From the NCBI RefSeq assembly GCF_004117055.1, contig NZ_CP026363.1, positions 3,650,001-3,714,000 of the forward strand: 64,000 nucleotides of DNA, given 5' to 3'. The notes beneath the pieces are model-generated. The model searched no databases and was not told the origin of the DNA. It worked only from the letters and a program-made list of their open reading frames with translations. This document shows, piece by piece, positions 53,800-62,467 of the stretch. Both the position numbers and the translations under genes were made by a program. Position 1 is the first letter of the stretch, and each line of letters begins with the position of its first letter. The stretch comes from Brevibacillus agri. Its GTDB lineage: Bacteria; Bacillota; Bacilli; Brevibacillales; Brevibacillaceae.

Positions 53800-54294
53800 T
53801 CAATGAACGTGCTTCTCGGCTTCCTGCATGCCTTCGCCCATTCCGCGCAAAAAGTTAATCATGGAGCCAAGCGCGAGGGTGACGTTCGGCTCCATCATCG
53901 CCCTGCCCATTCCCATCAGGCCCATCGGTTTCTCGCTTTTCGTGTCCGTTAACCGCACGATTCCATGATCGACGGCGTTCAAGATGTTTTGCAGCTTGCC
54001 AGGCTCCAGCTTGCCCAAAAACTGCAGCGCGTTCATCCCGTTTTTCATGATCCGGTGCATGCCGGGCTGGTTGAGCTGGGACACGGCGATAACCCCGATG
54101 TCATGCCGATTTTTCAGCGCTCCCTGGACGATGTCCAAGACGCCAATCTCCTGCAATTCCTTCACGATATCGAGCAACGTAATCAGCGCCTGGTGGTTTT
54201 CGCTCACCGCATCCAGCACCTGCTGGATCGCCTTTTGCTTTTCTTCCTCTGGCGTGGGAATGTACCGTTCAATGTTTGTAATCGCTTTGGCCAT
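53800..54294 (-). CDS. DUF1641 protein, second copy
   Basis: The 164-residue protein (MAKAITNIERYIPTPEEEKQ) has the DUF1641 core LDIVKELQEIGVLDIVQGAL, IGVIAVSQLNQPGMHRIMKNG and the C-terminal LGSMINFLRGMGEGMQE. It is a paralogue of the 47633-48112 gene. ATG 54294 follows AGGAGGG by 8 bases, so it can be translated on its own. Yet the frame is open upstream into the decayed dehydrogenase, because the deletion that removed that gene's C-terminus also removed its stop codon. Without an intact partner subunit its role is uncertain. Confidence 0.8.
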   Translation of the reverse strand: MAKAITNIERYIPTPEEEKQKAIQQVLDAVSENHQALITLLDIVKELQEIGVLDIVQGALKNRHDIGVIAVSQLNQPGMHRIMKNGMNALQFLGKLEPGKLQNILNAVDHGIVRLTDTKSEKPMGLMGMGRAMMEPNVTLALGSMINFLRGMGEGMQEAEKHVH

Positions 54295-56543
54295 CGGCTT
54301 GCCCTCCTGTTCCGAGTAAATCGGGGATGGAAATCCAGTCGTCACGCTTCCGTCCTTGATGTCTCGTTCTTCGGCCAGCTCCGGCAAAACCTCCAGCCAC
54401 GGATTCGGAACCTTGTGGGTAATTCCCGTCGCTTTATACGTCATGTTTCCTTCATGGAAATGCTCCAGCAGGCGGCCGTTGTTCAGATGCAAGTCGAAGT
54501 CCTTCGTCAGCTCGAACATCGGCGGCAGCCAGTCAACCTGAATCAGTCGTACCTTTCCATCCGGGAACGAGAACCGCTCGGTAAAGAGCAACGGCGTATC
54601 CTCCCCGTCAGGCTTCACTGGCCATAGCTGGCTGTTCCAGCCTTCCAGCCGCTCGTAGCTGACTCCGGCAAACATCGGAGCGAGGCTGGCTGCTTCCACC
54701 ATGATTTCACTTGGGTGCGTGTAGTTCCAGTTTGCGCCCATCGTGTTGTCCAGATCGCGAATAATCATCCAGTCCGGCCTGGATTCGCCCAACGGCTCAA
54801 ACACTTTGTGCAGCCGCTGAATCCGCCGTTCCGTGTTGACGAACGTCCCGTCTTTTTCCAGACTCGGCGATGCGGGCAACACCACGTCGGCAAACTCGCC
54901 CACAGGATGCACGTGCCGTCGGCTTCGTGAATCATCGTCGCCAGCTTTATCAGCTCTTCTTTTGTCAACCCGGTCACTTCTTCGGCATATTCAAGGGTGA
55001 ACTTTTGCAGCGATTGGACGAACTCTTCGTAGCCGTTTACCCTTGCTTGAATAAATTCTTTTGCTTCCCAGCCCTGGTCGATGATGTATTTCGTAATCGC
55101 GGAAATCCAGACCAGATCGGTTCCCGGCTTCGGATGCAGATGCAAATTCGCTTTTTGCGCCAATTCGTTTTTCCGCAGATCGACAACCGCGAGCTTTTGC
55201 CCAAACAGCTTGTGCGCTCGCTTGATCCGGGTCGTCAGCACCGGGTGGGATTCCGCCGGATTGGCCCCGACCACGATGACCAGGCCGGCGCTTTCGATGT
55301 CCTGAATCGTTCCCGAGTCGCCGGAGTAGCCAACCGTCCGCATCAACGCCATGGAAGCAGGCGACTGGCAATAGCGGGAGCAGTTGTCGACGTTGTTCGT
55401 CTGGATGACAGAGCGGGCGAACTTCTGGAAAATGTAATTTTCTTCATTGGTGCATTTGGAGGAAGCGATGAAGCCGATCGAATCTGGCCCGTACTTTTCT
55501 TTCAGTTCGTTCAGTTTCTTGCTGATAAACCCAAGCGCTTCTTCCCAGCTCGCTTCGACGAATTTGTCGCCTTTGCGAATCAACGGCCTGGTCAAGCGTT
55601 CTTCGCTGTTGACGAAATCCCAGCCCCATTTCCCTTTGACACAGGTGGAGATGCCGTTTACGGGCGCTTCTGGCTGCGGCTCGATTTTCAAGATTTTGCG
55701 GCCTTTCGTCCATACCTCGAAGCTGCAGCCTACCCCGCAATACGTACAGACCGTTTTGGTCCGCTTAATCCGGGTTTTGCGCATGCTGGCCTCGATTTCG
55801 GATACGGCAAAAATTTCTTTGTAGCCAGGTTCCACTTCTTTGGTGATGTTAATCATCGGCTCCAGCACATCGGCGGGAATCCCTGTCATATACCCGGCTT
55901 CGCCGAGCATGGATTTTTCCATTAACGCGTTGCATGGGCATACGGTGACACAATGCCCACAGGAAACACAGGAAGACTGGTCGATCGGCACATCGTTGTC
56001 CCAGATTACGCGCGGATTTTCGCGGTTCCAGTCGATGGAAAGCACTTCACTGACTTGCAGATCCTGGCATGCTTCCACACAGCGGCCGCACAGGATGCAT
56101 TGATCGGGTTCGTAGCGGTACATCGGATGGGATAGATCGGGGGGATACGGCTTCGGCTTGAACTCGTATTTTTGATGCTCAATTTCCAGGTACTCGGCGG
56201 TGTTGTGGACGACGCAGTTTCCGTTGTTGTTGTCACAAACCGTACAGTACAACTCGTGATTGCGCAAAATGCGCGACATCGCCTCCAACTGCGCTTCTTT
56301 GGCCAGCTCCGACTTTGTGTTGACGATCATTCCCGGCTCGCTCCCCGTTGCACAGGAGCGAACCAACTGGACGTTCACTTCCACCATACATGTATCGCAC
56401 GTCTGAATCGGCATCAGATTGGGATGTTTGCAGATATGAGGAATATAACAATCATGGGATTCTGCCACATCCAAAATCGTTTGCCCTTGCACGGCGGGGT
56501 ACGTTTCGTCGTTGATTTGAATCGTGTACGATCGCTCGTCCAT
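54295..56543 (-). pseudogene. Second NAD-type formate dehydrogenase alpha subunit, with two large deletions
   Basis: ATG 56543 (MDERSYTIQINDE) follows GGAGGG and starts a normal FdhF: ferredoxin-like cysteines, CILCGRCVEACQD, CVSCGHCVTVCPCN, CTYCGVGCSFEVW and active-site NNVDNCSRYCQSPASMAL. After HEADGTCILWA (near 54900) about 140 residues are missing and the frame shifts; the next frame resumes GEFADVVLPASPSLEKDG. The C-terminal domain breaks off after AEERDIKDGSV and passes through TTGFPSPIYSEQEGK into the DUF1641 frame, losing about 90 residues. At the first junction the two sides share GGGCGA, consistent with a short-homology deletion. A functional dehydrogenase cannot be made. Confidence 0.85.
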
Positions 56544-56732
56544 TTTGCCATCCCTCCACAAAATAAAGAACATCCTGGTATGTACGCAAAGCAAACAAAG
56601 GTAAATAAAATGCCTGTACCCTTTCTATTCTGAAGTTATTCTGTCGTAACGCTGGGGGATTATACATTTTTACGCAAACGCTGTCCGGGCGCACGAGCTG
56701 CAGCTTTACATTCCGCCTGCTCACGTTGGCAA

Positions 56733-56760
56733 CAAAAAACCCAGGGTGTTTGCCCTGGTG
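56733..56760 (-). terminator. Minus-strand terminator upstream of the fdh remnant
   Basis: On the minus strand CCAGGG pairs with CCCTGG over CAAACA, followed by GTTTTTTG. It would end transcripts coming from the right before the second fdh locus. Confidence 0.65.
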
Positions 56761-56769
56761 TCGTGCCGG

Positions 56770-57411
56770 AGAATCGCGTATAGAGAGCGGTATGACGGCG
56801 CGATTTTATCGTTGGCACTCGGCCCGATCATCGGGGACATCCTCATGTACATCTTTACCAGCTCGATGCTGACGTTTCGCGGCCAATGGTTGCCGGAAAT
56901 CTTGCGGCACGCGTTGCCCAGGGCCATTGCGATTCCGGCGCTGCTGCTTCTGGGCAGCGCGTCGTTTATATCGGGAGCGCTCGTATTGATTAACTACGCC
57001 TTCATCGTGTCCCGCTATTTAAGCCCGGAGACTCCGGTGTACGTACTGTTGATTCTATTTGTTGCGGTAGCGAGCTTCGGCGCCTTGCAAGCTTCGAAAA
57101 CGGTGCTGTACAGCACGGAGCTGATTCTGATTTTGAACGTGCCGCTCCTGCTGTTTTCAATTGTCAAGGCGTACACGAACCCAAACATGAACTTCGACGA
57201 AGTAAGGGCGATGATTGATTACACGTGGATTTTTCCCAGTTGGAAAAGCCTCGCCGTCTCGACGTATGCGGTGACGGGATACATCAGCCTGTCGATTTTC
57301 AACCGCGCGTTTTCCGGTGTCCAAATACTCAAGCACCGCTGGACGATCCCCTGTATCGGGTTCAGTATCCTGTTTACCGCGTTTTTTGCATTTCCTATTT
57401 ATTCGCCATGA
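56770..57411 (+). pseudogene. Remnant of a GerAB-type spore germination permease
   Basis: From about 56790 the plus strand reads a membrane protein: GAILSLALGPIIGDILMYIF, LLLGSASFISGALVLINYAF, FGALQASKTVLYSTELILIL, SIVKAYTNPNMNFDEVRAM and WKSLAVSTYAVTGYISLSIF. This is the spore germination permease (GerAB/GerBB) family, about 365 residues when intact. Only about 200 residues remain. The N-terminal helix and the start are missing and the end is lost at PIYSP. No ribosome site is seen. Confidence 0.75.
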
Positions 57412-57423
57412 TTACATGGCGCC

Positions 57424-57663
57424 TTGTTCGGGATCGGGACCGTAATCGTCGGAAGCTGGCTCAGCGAAGGGACAAAGCACTATCACCACGTGCTGCGAAA
57501 GCTGCAGACGCTTGGCGTCGATCCGATCGGGTTTGGCTTGCGCTATCGGGCTACCCACTACGAGCGGGAAAAAGACTGGGAGAGATGGAAAGCGATCTAT
57601 CCCCGGCTCGACTGGCAAATCAAGGTGAACATCGACCTCGTCGGATCGGGCGGAATCAAATGA
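57424..57663 (+). pseudogene. C-terminal remnant of a GerAC-type spore germination lipoprotein
   Basis: The frame ends with HYHHVLRKLQTLGVDPIGFG, RYRATHYEREKDWERW and YPRLDWQIKVNIDLVGSGGI, the last 60-65 residues of the Ger(x)C family. The bulk of the gene, including the lipoprotein signal, is absent. It follows the GerAB remnant directly, so one deletion probably joined the middle of gerAB to the tail of gerAC. Confidence 0.75.
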
Positions 57664-57680
57664 CACAGCCGCCCACAAAG

Positions 57681-57708
57681 ACAAAACGACCCTCTGCACG
57701 GGGTCGCC
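57681..57708 (-). terminator. Terminator of the 103-aa hypothetical gene
   Basis: On the minus strand CGACCC pairs with GGGTCG, followed by TTTTGTCTTTG. Confidence 0.7.
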
Positions 57709-57713
57709 AGTTT

Positions 57714-58025
57714 CTACTCTTCTTTTTTCATGACGCTGTACTCGTCGCGCACCATGGAGACGTCATCGCCTTGCTGGGTCATCTCCAGCTTGTACAAAAT
57801 GTCGGAAAGCACCGAGGCGACGATCAAGGTCAGATCGCCCGTATTGACGGGTTGGCGAAAATAGTGCCCGATCATCTCGTAGCCTTTTCGCTTGAACGAT
57901 TCGGTGTCGTCCTCGCCCAAGGCATCACACAATTCTGCGATCAACTCGTTCAACGCGATTCGCGCCCGCTCGTACACGTCGGGCTGATCGGTGGAAACGA
58001 CATCTGCTTCCTTTTTCTGGCCCAA
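57714..58025 (-). CDS. Hypothetical protein, 103 aa
   Basis: TTG 58025 (GQKKEADVVSTDQPDVYE) is chosen as start because GAAGGAGGAG lies just upstream; a longer in-frame start at 58067 would lie inside the ribosome site and the preceding symporter gene. The product is helical and acidic: YERARIALNELIAELCDALGE, KGYEMIGHYFRQPVNTGDLT, VASVLSDILYKLEMTQQGDD. No family is recognised. It follows the first symporter gene by 46 bases on the same strand and may share its transcript. Confidence 0.65.
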   Translation of the reverse strand: MGQKKEADVVSTDQPDVYERARIALNELIAELCDALGEDDTESFKRKGYEMIGHYFRQPVNTGDLTLIVASVLSDILYKLEMTQQGDDVSMVRDEYSVMKKEE

Positions 58026-58071
58026 ATTGTCTCTCCTCCTTCCCCCTATAGGGTGGAACAGGAACAAATTT

Positions 58072-59631
58072 TTATGCAGAATCCGCTTGGCGTGCTGTCC
58101 GCGCCTGCGAAGTGCGGATGCCCGTCAATGCCTGGAGCAGCACGCGGTCGTAGTGCGCTTCAGCGTCAGGCTTGCGGGAATCGAGCAGCGTGCCGAGCAC
58201 AGCGCCCAAAAACCCGAGCGGAATCGAAATCAAGCCGGGGTTGGTCAGCGGAAAAATCGGCTCGGCCAAAATGAAGCCGGTCTGTGGATTCATCACGGTC
58301 GGTCCGGCCACGACGAGTACGACGGACGCGATCAGCCCCGTCAACACGCCGCAAATCGCCCCGCGCACGGTAAAGCGGCGCCAGTACAGCGTAAACAACA
58401 AGAGCGGCAAATTGGCCGAGGCGGCGACGGCAAAGGTCAGACCGACGAGAATCGCGACGTTCATCTTTTCCGCGCCGATCGCCAGCCAGATGGAAGCGAA
58501 TCCGACGGCAACCGACGAGCATTTGGCCATCGCGACCTGTTCTTTTTCCGACGCCAGCCCCCGCCGGATCAGATGGCTGTAGACGTCATGGGCAAAAGCG
58601 GACGAGGCGGACAGCACCAGCCCGGTCACCACGGCCAAAATCGTGGCAAAGGCGACTGCAGCGATGTAGGCCATCAAAAATTCGCCGCCGAGCGCATCCG
58701 CGAGCAGCGTCACGGTCAGATTGCCGCCAAAGCCGACATTTTTCAGCGCCTCATAGCCGACGAAGGCGCTTGCGCCAAAGCCGAGAAAAATCGTCAGCAA
58801 ATAAAACGCGCCGATCACCCACGTAGCCGTGTAGATCGAGGAACGGGTGGTCACCGCATCCTTGACCGTAAACAGGCGGGAGATGATGTGCGGCAGCCCG
58901 GCGGTGCCGAGAATCAGGGCGAGATGCAGCGAGATCGTCTCCAGCGGATCGTTCAACTGGTTGCCCGGATGCAAAAATTGCTCCTGCAACGGCGTGATCG
59001 TGCTGACGTGGGAAAACATCTCCGACAGGCTCCAGCCGAATCGCGAAAAGACGATCAGACTGAGGATGAGCGTCCCCGTCAGCAACAAAATCACCTTCAC
59101 AATCTGCACCCACGAGGTCGCGACCATCCCGCCGAAGACGACGTAAAACGTCATCAGGCTGCCGACGATCATGACCGCCGTATCGTAGTGGACGCCGAGC
59201 AAATAGTGGATGAGCGCCCCTGCCCCGACGAGCTGCGCGATCATGTAAAAAATCGTAATCAACAGCGTCGTACAGGCGACCACCCCGCGCAGCCACAAGC
59301 TGTCGAAGCGGACGGCAATCGCGTCGGCGAGCGTATAGCGCCCGAGGTTGTGCAACGGCTCCGCGATCAGAAACAAAATGATGAGATAGGAGACAAAAAA
59401 ACCGATGGCGTACACGAAGCCGTCAAAGCCGTACATGGCAATCGTCCCGGCGATGCCGAGAAACGAAGCCGCGCTCATGTAGTCGCCCGCAATGGCAATG
59501 CCGTTTTGCAGACCCGTCAGGCGGTTGCCGGCGGCGTAAAAATCTCTGGTCGTTCCCGTCTGCTTGGCAGCCGAATATGTAATCGCCATCGTCCCGATTA
59601 TGACAGCCAAAAAGAAAATGATCGTCGTCAC
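58072..59631 (-). CDS. actP: Sodium:solute symporter, acetate permease type (copy 1)
   Basis: The 519-residue protein has about 13 membrane helices. Family marks are FYAAGNRLTGLQNGIAIAGD, YMSAASFLGIAGTIAMYGFD, FYVVFGGMVATSWVQIVKVI and GTAGLPHIISRLFTVKDAVT, shared with ActP/YwcA acetate symporters. It should import acetate or a related carboxylate with Na+ or H+. GTG 59631 (MTTIIFFLAVIIG) follows AAAGGAG. It is closely related to the next gene and is separated from it by a terminator. Confidence 0.9.
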   Translation of the reverse strand: MTTIIFFLAVIIGTMAITYSAAKQTGTTRDFYAAGNRLTGLQNGIAIAGDYMSAASFLGIAGTIAMYGFDGFVYAIGFFVSYLIILFLIAEPLHNLGRYTLADAIAVRFDSLWLRGVVACTTLLITIFYMIAQLVGAGALIHYLLGVHYDTAVMIVGSLMTFYVVFGGMVATSWVQIVKVILLLTGTLILSLIVFSRFGWSLSEMFSHVSTITPLQEQFLHPGNQLNDPLETISLHLALILGTAGLPHIISRLFTVKDAVTTRSSIYTATWVIGAFYLLTIFLGFGASAFVGYEALKNVGFGGNLTVTLLADALGGEFLMAYIAAVAFATILAVVTGLVLSASSAFAHDVYSHLIRRGLASEKEQVAMAKCSSVAVGFASIWLAIGAEKMNVAILVGLTFAVAASANLPLLLFTLYWRRFTVRGAICGVLTGLIASVVLVVAGPTVMNPQTGFILAEPIFPLTNPGLISIPLGFLGAVLGTLLDSRKPDAEAHYDRVLLQALTGIRTSQARTARQADSA

Positions 59632-59661
59632 GGACCCGCTCTCCTTTCCCCGCGCCAAACG

Positions 59662-59692
59662 AAAAAGCCCAGGGATCACCCTGAGCCTTTTT
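59662..59692 (-). terminator. Terminator between the two symporter genes
   Basis: On the minus strand AAAAGGCTCAGGG pairs with CCCTGGGCTTTT (one G-T pair), followed by T. It can act in both directions. Confidence 0.75.
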
Positions 59693-59724
59693 GCCTGGCA
59701 GGAGCTTCCTTGCGTTATTTGCTT

Positions 59725-61251
59725 CTACGCCGAGTCCTTTATTCCTGTGTTCGCCCGCACCAAAATTTCGTCGTACTTCGCGTCGTTGCGCGAGCTGGAC
59801 AGCAGCGTGCCGATCCAGGCGGCCAAAAACCCGAGCGGGATGGAGACGATTCCCGGATTCGGCAGCGGGAACAACGCTTCTCCGACCAAAATCGCTTTTC
59901 CGGCAACCGGATTCCAGACGTTGGGGCTCAAAGCCACGAGAATCAGCGAACTGAACAGCCCGACCAGCATGCCGCTGACCGCCCCTGTTGTGTTAAACCG
60001 TTTCCAGAAGATCGTGAACAAAATGACGGGCAGGTTGGCGCTGGCCGCAACGGCGAAGGCAAGCGCGACGAGAAACGCCACGTTCAAATTTTGGGCAAAC
60101 AGCGCAAGTGCGATGGACACGACCGAAACCCCTACCGAAGCCCATTTCGCCATCTTCATTTGCTCTTTTTCCGTCGCTTTGCCCTGGCGGATGACGTGGC
60201 CGTAAAAATCGTGGGCAAACGCCGAGGCTGCGGTCAGCACCAATCCGGCCACGACGGCGAGAATCGTCGCGAAAGCAACGGCGGATACAAAGGCAAAGAG
60301 GAAGTTGCCGCCGAGTGCCTGGGCGAGCAGCGGAGCGCCCATGTTCCCGGCCGCATCCATGTTTTCCGCTCCTACAAACGCCGCTGCGCCAAAGCCGAGG
60401 AAGATCGTCATGATGTAGAAGAGGCCGATAATCCAGGTGGCGTAGACGACGGACTTGCGGGCAGTCGTCGCGTCTTTTACCGTAAAGAAGCGAATCAGGA
60501 TGTGCGGCAGCCCGGCCGTTCCGAGCACCAGCGCCAGGTTGAGCGAGATCGTATCCAGCCCGACCTTGAACTTGTTGCCCGGATTGAGGAACTGCTCCCC
60601 GAGCGGCGTCGCCGTTTTCATCTGTTCAAACATCGTCATCAGGTTGAAATCAAACTTGGCAAAGACCATCAGCGAGATGATGAACGTGCCGACCATGAGC
60701 AGCACGGCTTTGACAATTTGCACCCACGAGGTTGCCGTCATGCCGCCAAACACGACGTAGACCGTCATCAGCGCCCCTACAATCAAAACAGAGGTCGTGT
60801 ACTCCAGCCCGAGTAATAGCTTAATCAACGCCCCCGCCCCTACGAGCTGGGCGATCATGTAAAAAATCGAAATGGCGATGGAGTTCAGTGCAGCCACACC
60901 ACGTACCTGCTTATTGTCAAAACGCGCAGCAATCATGTCCGCCATCGTGTATTTGCCGAGGTTGCGCAAAGGCTCCGCTACCAAGTAAAGCACGACGAGG
61001 TAGGCGACGAGAAAGCCGATGCTGTAAAAAAAGCCGTCAAACCCGCTTAATGCAATCATTCCGGCAATCCCGAGAAACGAAGCGGCAGACATGTAGTCGC
61101 CCGCAATCGCCAGCCCGTTTTGCCACCCTGTCAGCCCACCGCCCGCGGTGTAAAACTCGCTGGTCGTATTCGTCCGCTTGGAAGCGTAATACGTAATCAC
61201 CAGCGTAAGCACGACAATTCCTAAAAAAAGTAAAAATGCCGTTACATTCAT
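59725..61251 (-). CDS. actP: Sodium:solute symporter, acetate permease type (copy 2)
   Basis: The 508-residue paralogue of the 58072-59631 gene has FYTAGGGLTGWQNGLAIAGD, YMSAASFLGIAGMIALSGFD, VYVVFGGMTATSWVQIVKAV and GTAGLPHILIRFFTVKDATT. The start ATG overlaps the DUF485 stop (ATGA), the usual yjcH-actP arrangement, so this copy is the canonical acetate transporter. Control may involve the LytT/LytS pair upstream and the cre-like site before the DUF485 gene. Confidence 0.93.
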   Translation of the reverse strand: MNVTAFLLFLGIVVLTLVITYYASKRTNTTSEFYTAGGGLTGWQNGLAIAGDYMSAASFLGIAGMIALSGFDGFFYSIGFLVAYLVVLYLVAEPLRNLGKYTMADMIAARFDNKQVRGVAALNSIAISIFYMIAQLVGAGALIKLLLGLEYTTSVLIVGALMTVYVVFGGMTATSWVQIVKAVLLMVGTFIISLMVFAKFDFNLMTMFEQMKTATPLGEQFLNPGNKFKVGLDTISLNLALVLGTAGLPHILIRFFTVKDATTARKSVVYATWIIGLFYIMTIFLGFGAAAFVGAENMDAAGNMGAPLLAQALGGNFLFAFVSAVAFATILAVVAGLVLTAASAFAHDFYGHVIRQGKATEKEQMKMAKWASVGVSVVSIALALFAQNLNVAFLVALAFAVAASANLPVILFTIFWKRFNTTGAVSGMLVGLFSSLILVALSPNVWNPVAGKAILVGEALFPLPNPGIVSIPLGFLAAWIGTLLSSSRNDAKYDEILVRANTGIKDSA

Positions 61252-61598
61252 TTGCCCCCGCCCCCTGTCTCCCGCTTGATTTTCTCCACCAGCTCGTCAA
61301 AGCGCGCGGCCCGTTTGGTGTACAAAATACAGAGGCCCCAGGTCATGATGAATTGGGCAAAGGCGAACACCCACGCCCACGAAATCGCTCCAATCGCCGG
61401 CTGGTTGAGCACGGTGAAATAGGAGGTCAAGATCGGCAAAGTAAAGTAGAAGACAAAGAAGAAAATGGAAGATGGCAGGATGAACGCCCGTTTGCTGCGC
61501 AACAGCTCCTTGAAGGTGTCTGATTGGATGATCGCTGTGTAATCACTGCTATCCTGCTTCTGGCCCTGTGTTTTTGGAACCGAAAGCGGCTTGCTCAT
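61248..61598 (-). CDS. DUF485 membrane protein, symporter partner (YjcH-like)
   Basis: The 116-residue protein has two membrane helices (ILPSSIFFFVFYFTLPILTSY and IGAISWAWVFAFAQFIMTWGL) with the DUF485 signature before (SDTFKELLRSKRAFILP). Its role beside ActP is unknown but the gene pairing is widespread. ATG 61598 (MSKPLSVPKTQG) is preferred because GGGGGAGG lies 5 bases before it; an ATG eight codons upstream is weaker. Confidence 0.9.
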   Translation of the reverse strand: MSKPLSVPKTQGQKQDSSDYTAIIQSDTFKELLRSKRAFILPSSIFFFVFYFTLPILTSYFTVLNQPAIGAISWAWVFAFAQFIMTWGLCILYTKRAARFDELVEKIKRETGGGGK

Positions 61599-61625
61599 TG
61601 GAACCTCCCCCTCTTCAAACAAAAA

Positions 61626-61648
61626 ATGTAAGCGCTTCCTCTATTGTA
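61626..61648. promoter_or_regulatory. cre-like site and -10 element of the DUF485-actP operon
   Basis: ATGTAAGCGCTTCCTC (61626-61641) matches the CcpA cre consensus WTGNAANCGNWWNCAW at 14 of 16 positions. On the minus strand a TACAAT -10 (61648-61643) lies next to it, so CcpA bound at the start point would repress. Carbon-catabolite control of acetate uptake is expected. The -35 region is poor, consistent with an activator. Confidence 0.55.
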
Positions 61649-61738
61649 GGGAATCCGTTTTTGTTCGTGTGGCTTTTCGCGCAAGATGTCTGGGGGCGTG
61701 CGCCAACGGCCGATTTTGCATCGCGATCTGCAAGCGCC

Positions 61739-62467
61739 TCATTCTTCGAGCCGTCTCAGCAAATCTTTGGCCGAGGTTCGGGACACCGGGATGCGCGTCT
61801 TCGCCTCTCCTTTCAATAGCAGGTTGTAGGCGCCGTTGAACCACGGCTCCAGCTCGCTCACATAGTGCAGGTTGACCAGGTAGCTTTTGTGCGTGCGAAA
61901 AAAATCGTAGCCGGCAAGCTTTTCCATGAGCTGGGTCAGCGTCATCCGCGTGGAATACGTGTCGGTCTGGGTAATGATGCGCACGAGCCTCTCTTCTCGC
62001 ACAGCGTAGACGATCGTGGCCGGATCGATCACGACCAGCCTGCTGTTGTCCTCCACGATCAGCTTGGAGCGCTTGGGAGCAGCCGGCTCCTGCCTAGGCT
62101 TGACCAGCCGCTCGCGGATGCGCTGCATCGTTTCCACCAGCCGCTTCGGCTCCGTCGGCTTCAGCAAATAATCGACGGCGTTCAGCTTGAAGGCGTCTAC
62201 GGCAAACGTCTCATACGCCGTACAGAAGACGATGAGCGGCTGCGGCTTGCGGGCGGCCAGCATTCTCGCGGCCTGTGCCCCTTCCAGCTCCGGCATTTTC
62301 ATATCGAGAAAAACGACGTCCGGCTCGTGCTCGTCGACCATTTCCAGCAACTCCCGGCCGTTGGTCGCGTAGGGAAGCAGCTCGACATCCCCTTCCTGTT
62401 GCAACAAATAGCTCAACTCTTCACGTGCAAGTCGTTCGTCTTCTGCAATCATGATGCGAATCGGCAT
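61739..62467 (-). CDS. LytTR-family response regulator
   Basis: The 242-residue protein has a receiver domain (1-120) with acidic pocket AEDERL, phosphorylation site VVFLDMKMPE (Asp about 55) and LKPTEPKRL. The C-terminal LytTR DNA-binding domain (about 135-240) has VYAVREERLVRIITQTDTYSTRMTL-type beta strands and FFRTHKSYLVNLHYV. It pairs with the LytS-type kinase encoded directly upstream (TGATG overlap). Its neighbours suggest control of the acetate symporter genes. Confidence 0.92.
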   Translation of the reverse strand: MPIRIMIAEDERLAREELSYLLQQEGDVELLPYATNGRELLEMVDEHEPDVVFLDMKMPELEGAQAARMLAARKPQPLIVFCTAYETFAVDAFKLNAVDYLLKPTEPKRLVETMQRIRERLVKPRQEPAAPKRSKLIVEDNSRLVVIDPATIVYAVREERLVRIITQTDTYSTRMTLTQLMEKLAGYDFFRTHKSYLVNLHYVSELEPWFNGAYNLLLKGEAKTRIPVSRTSAKDLLRRLEE

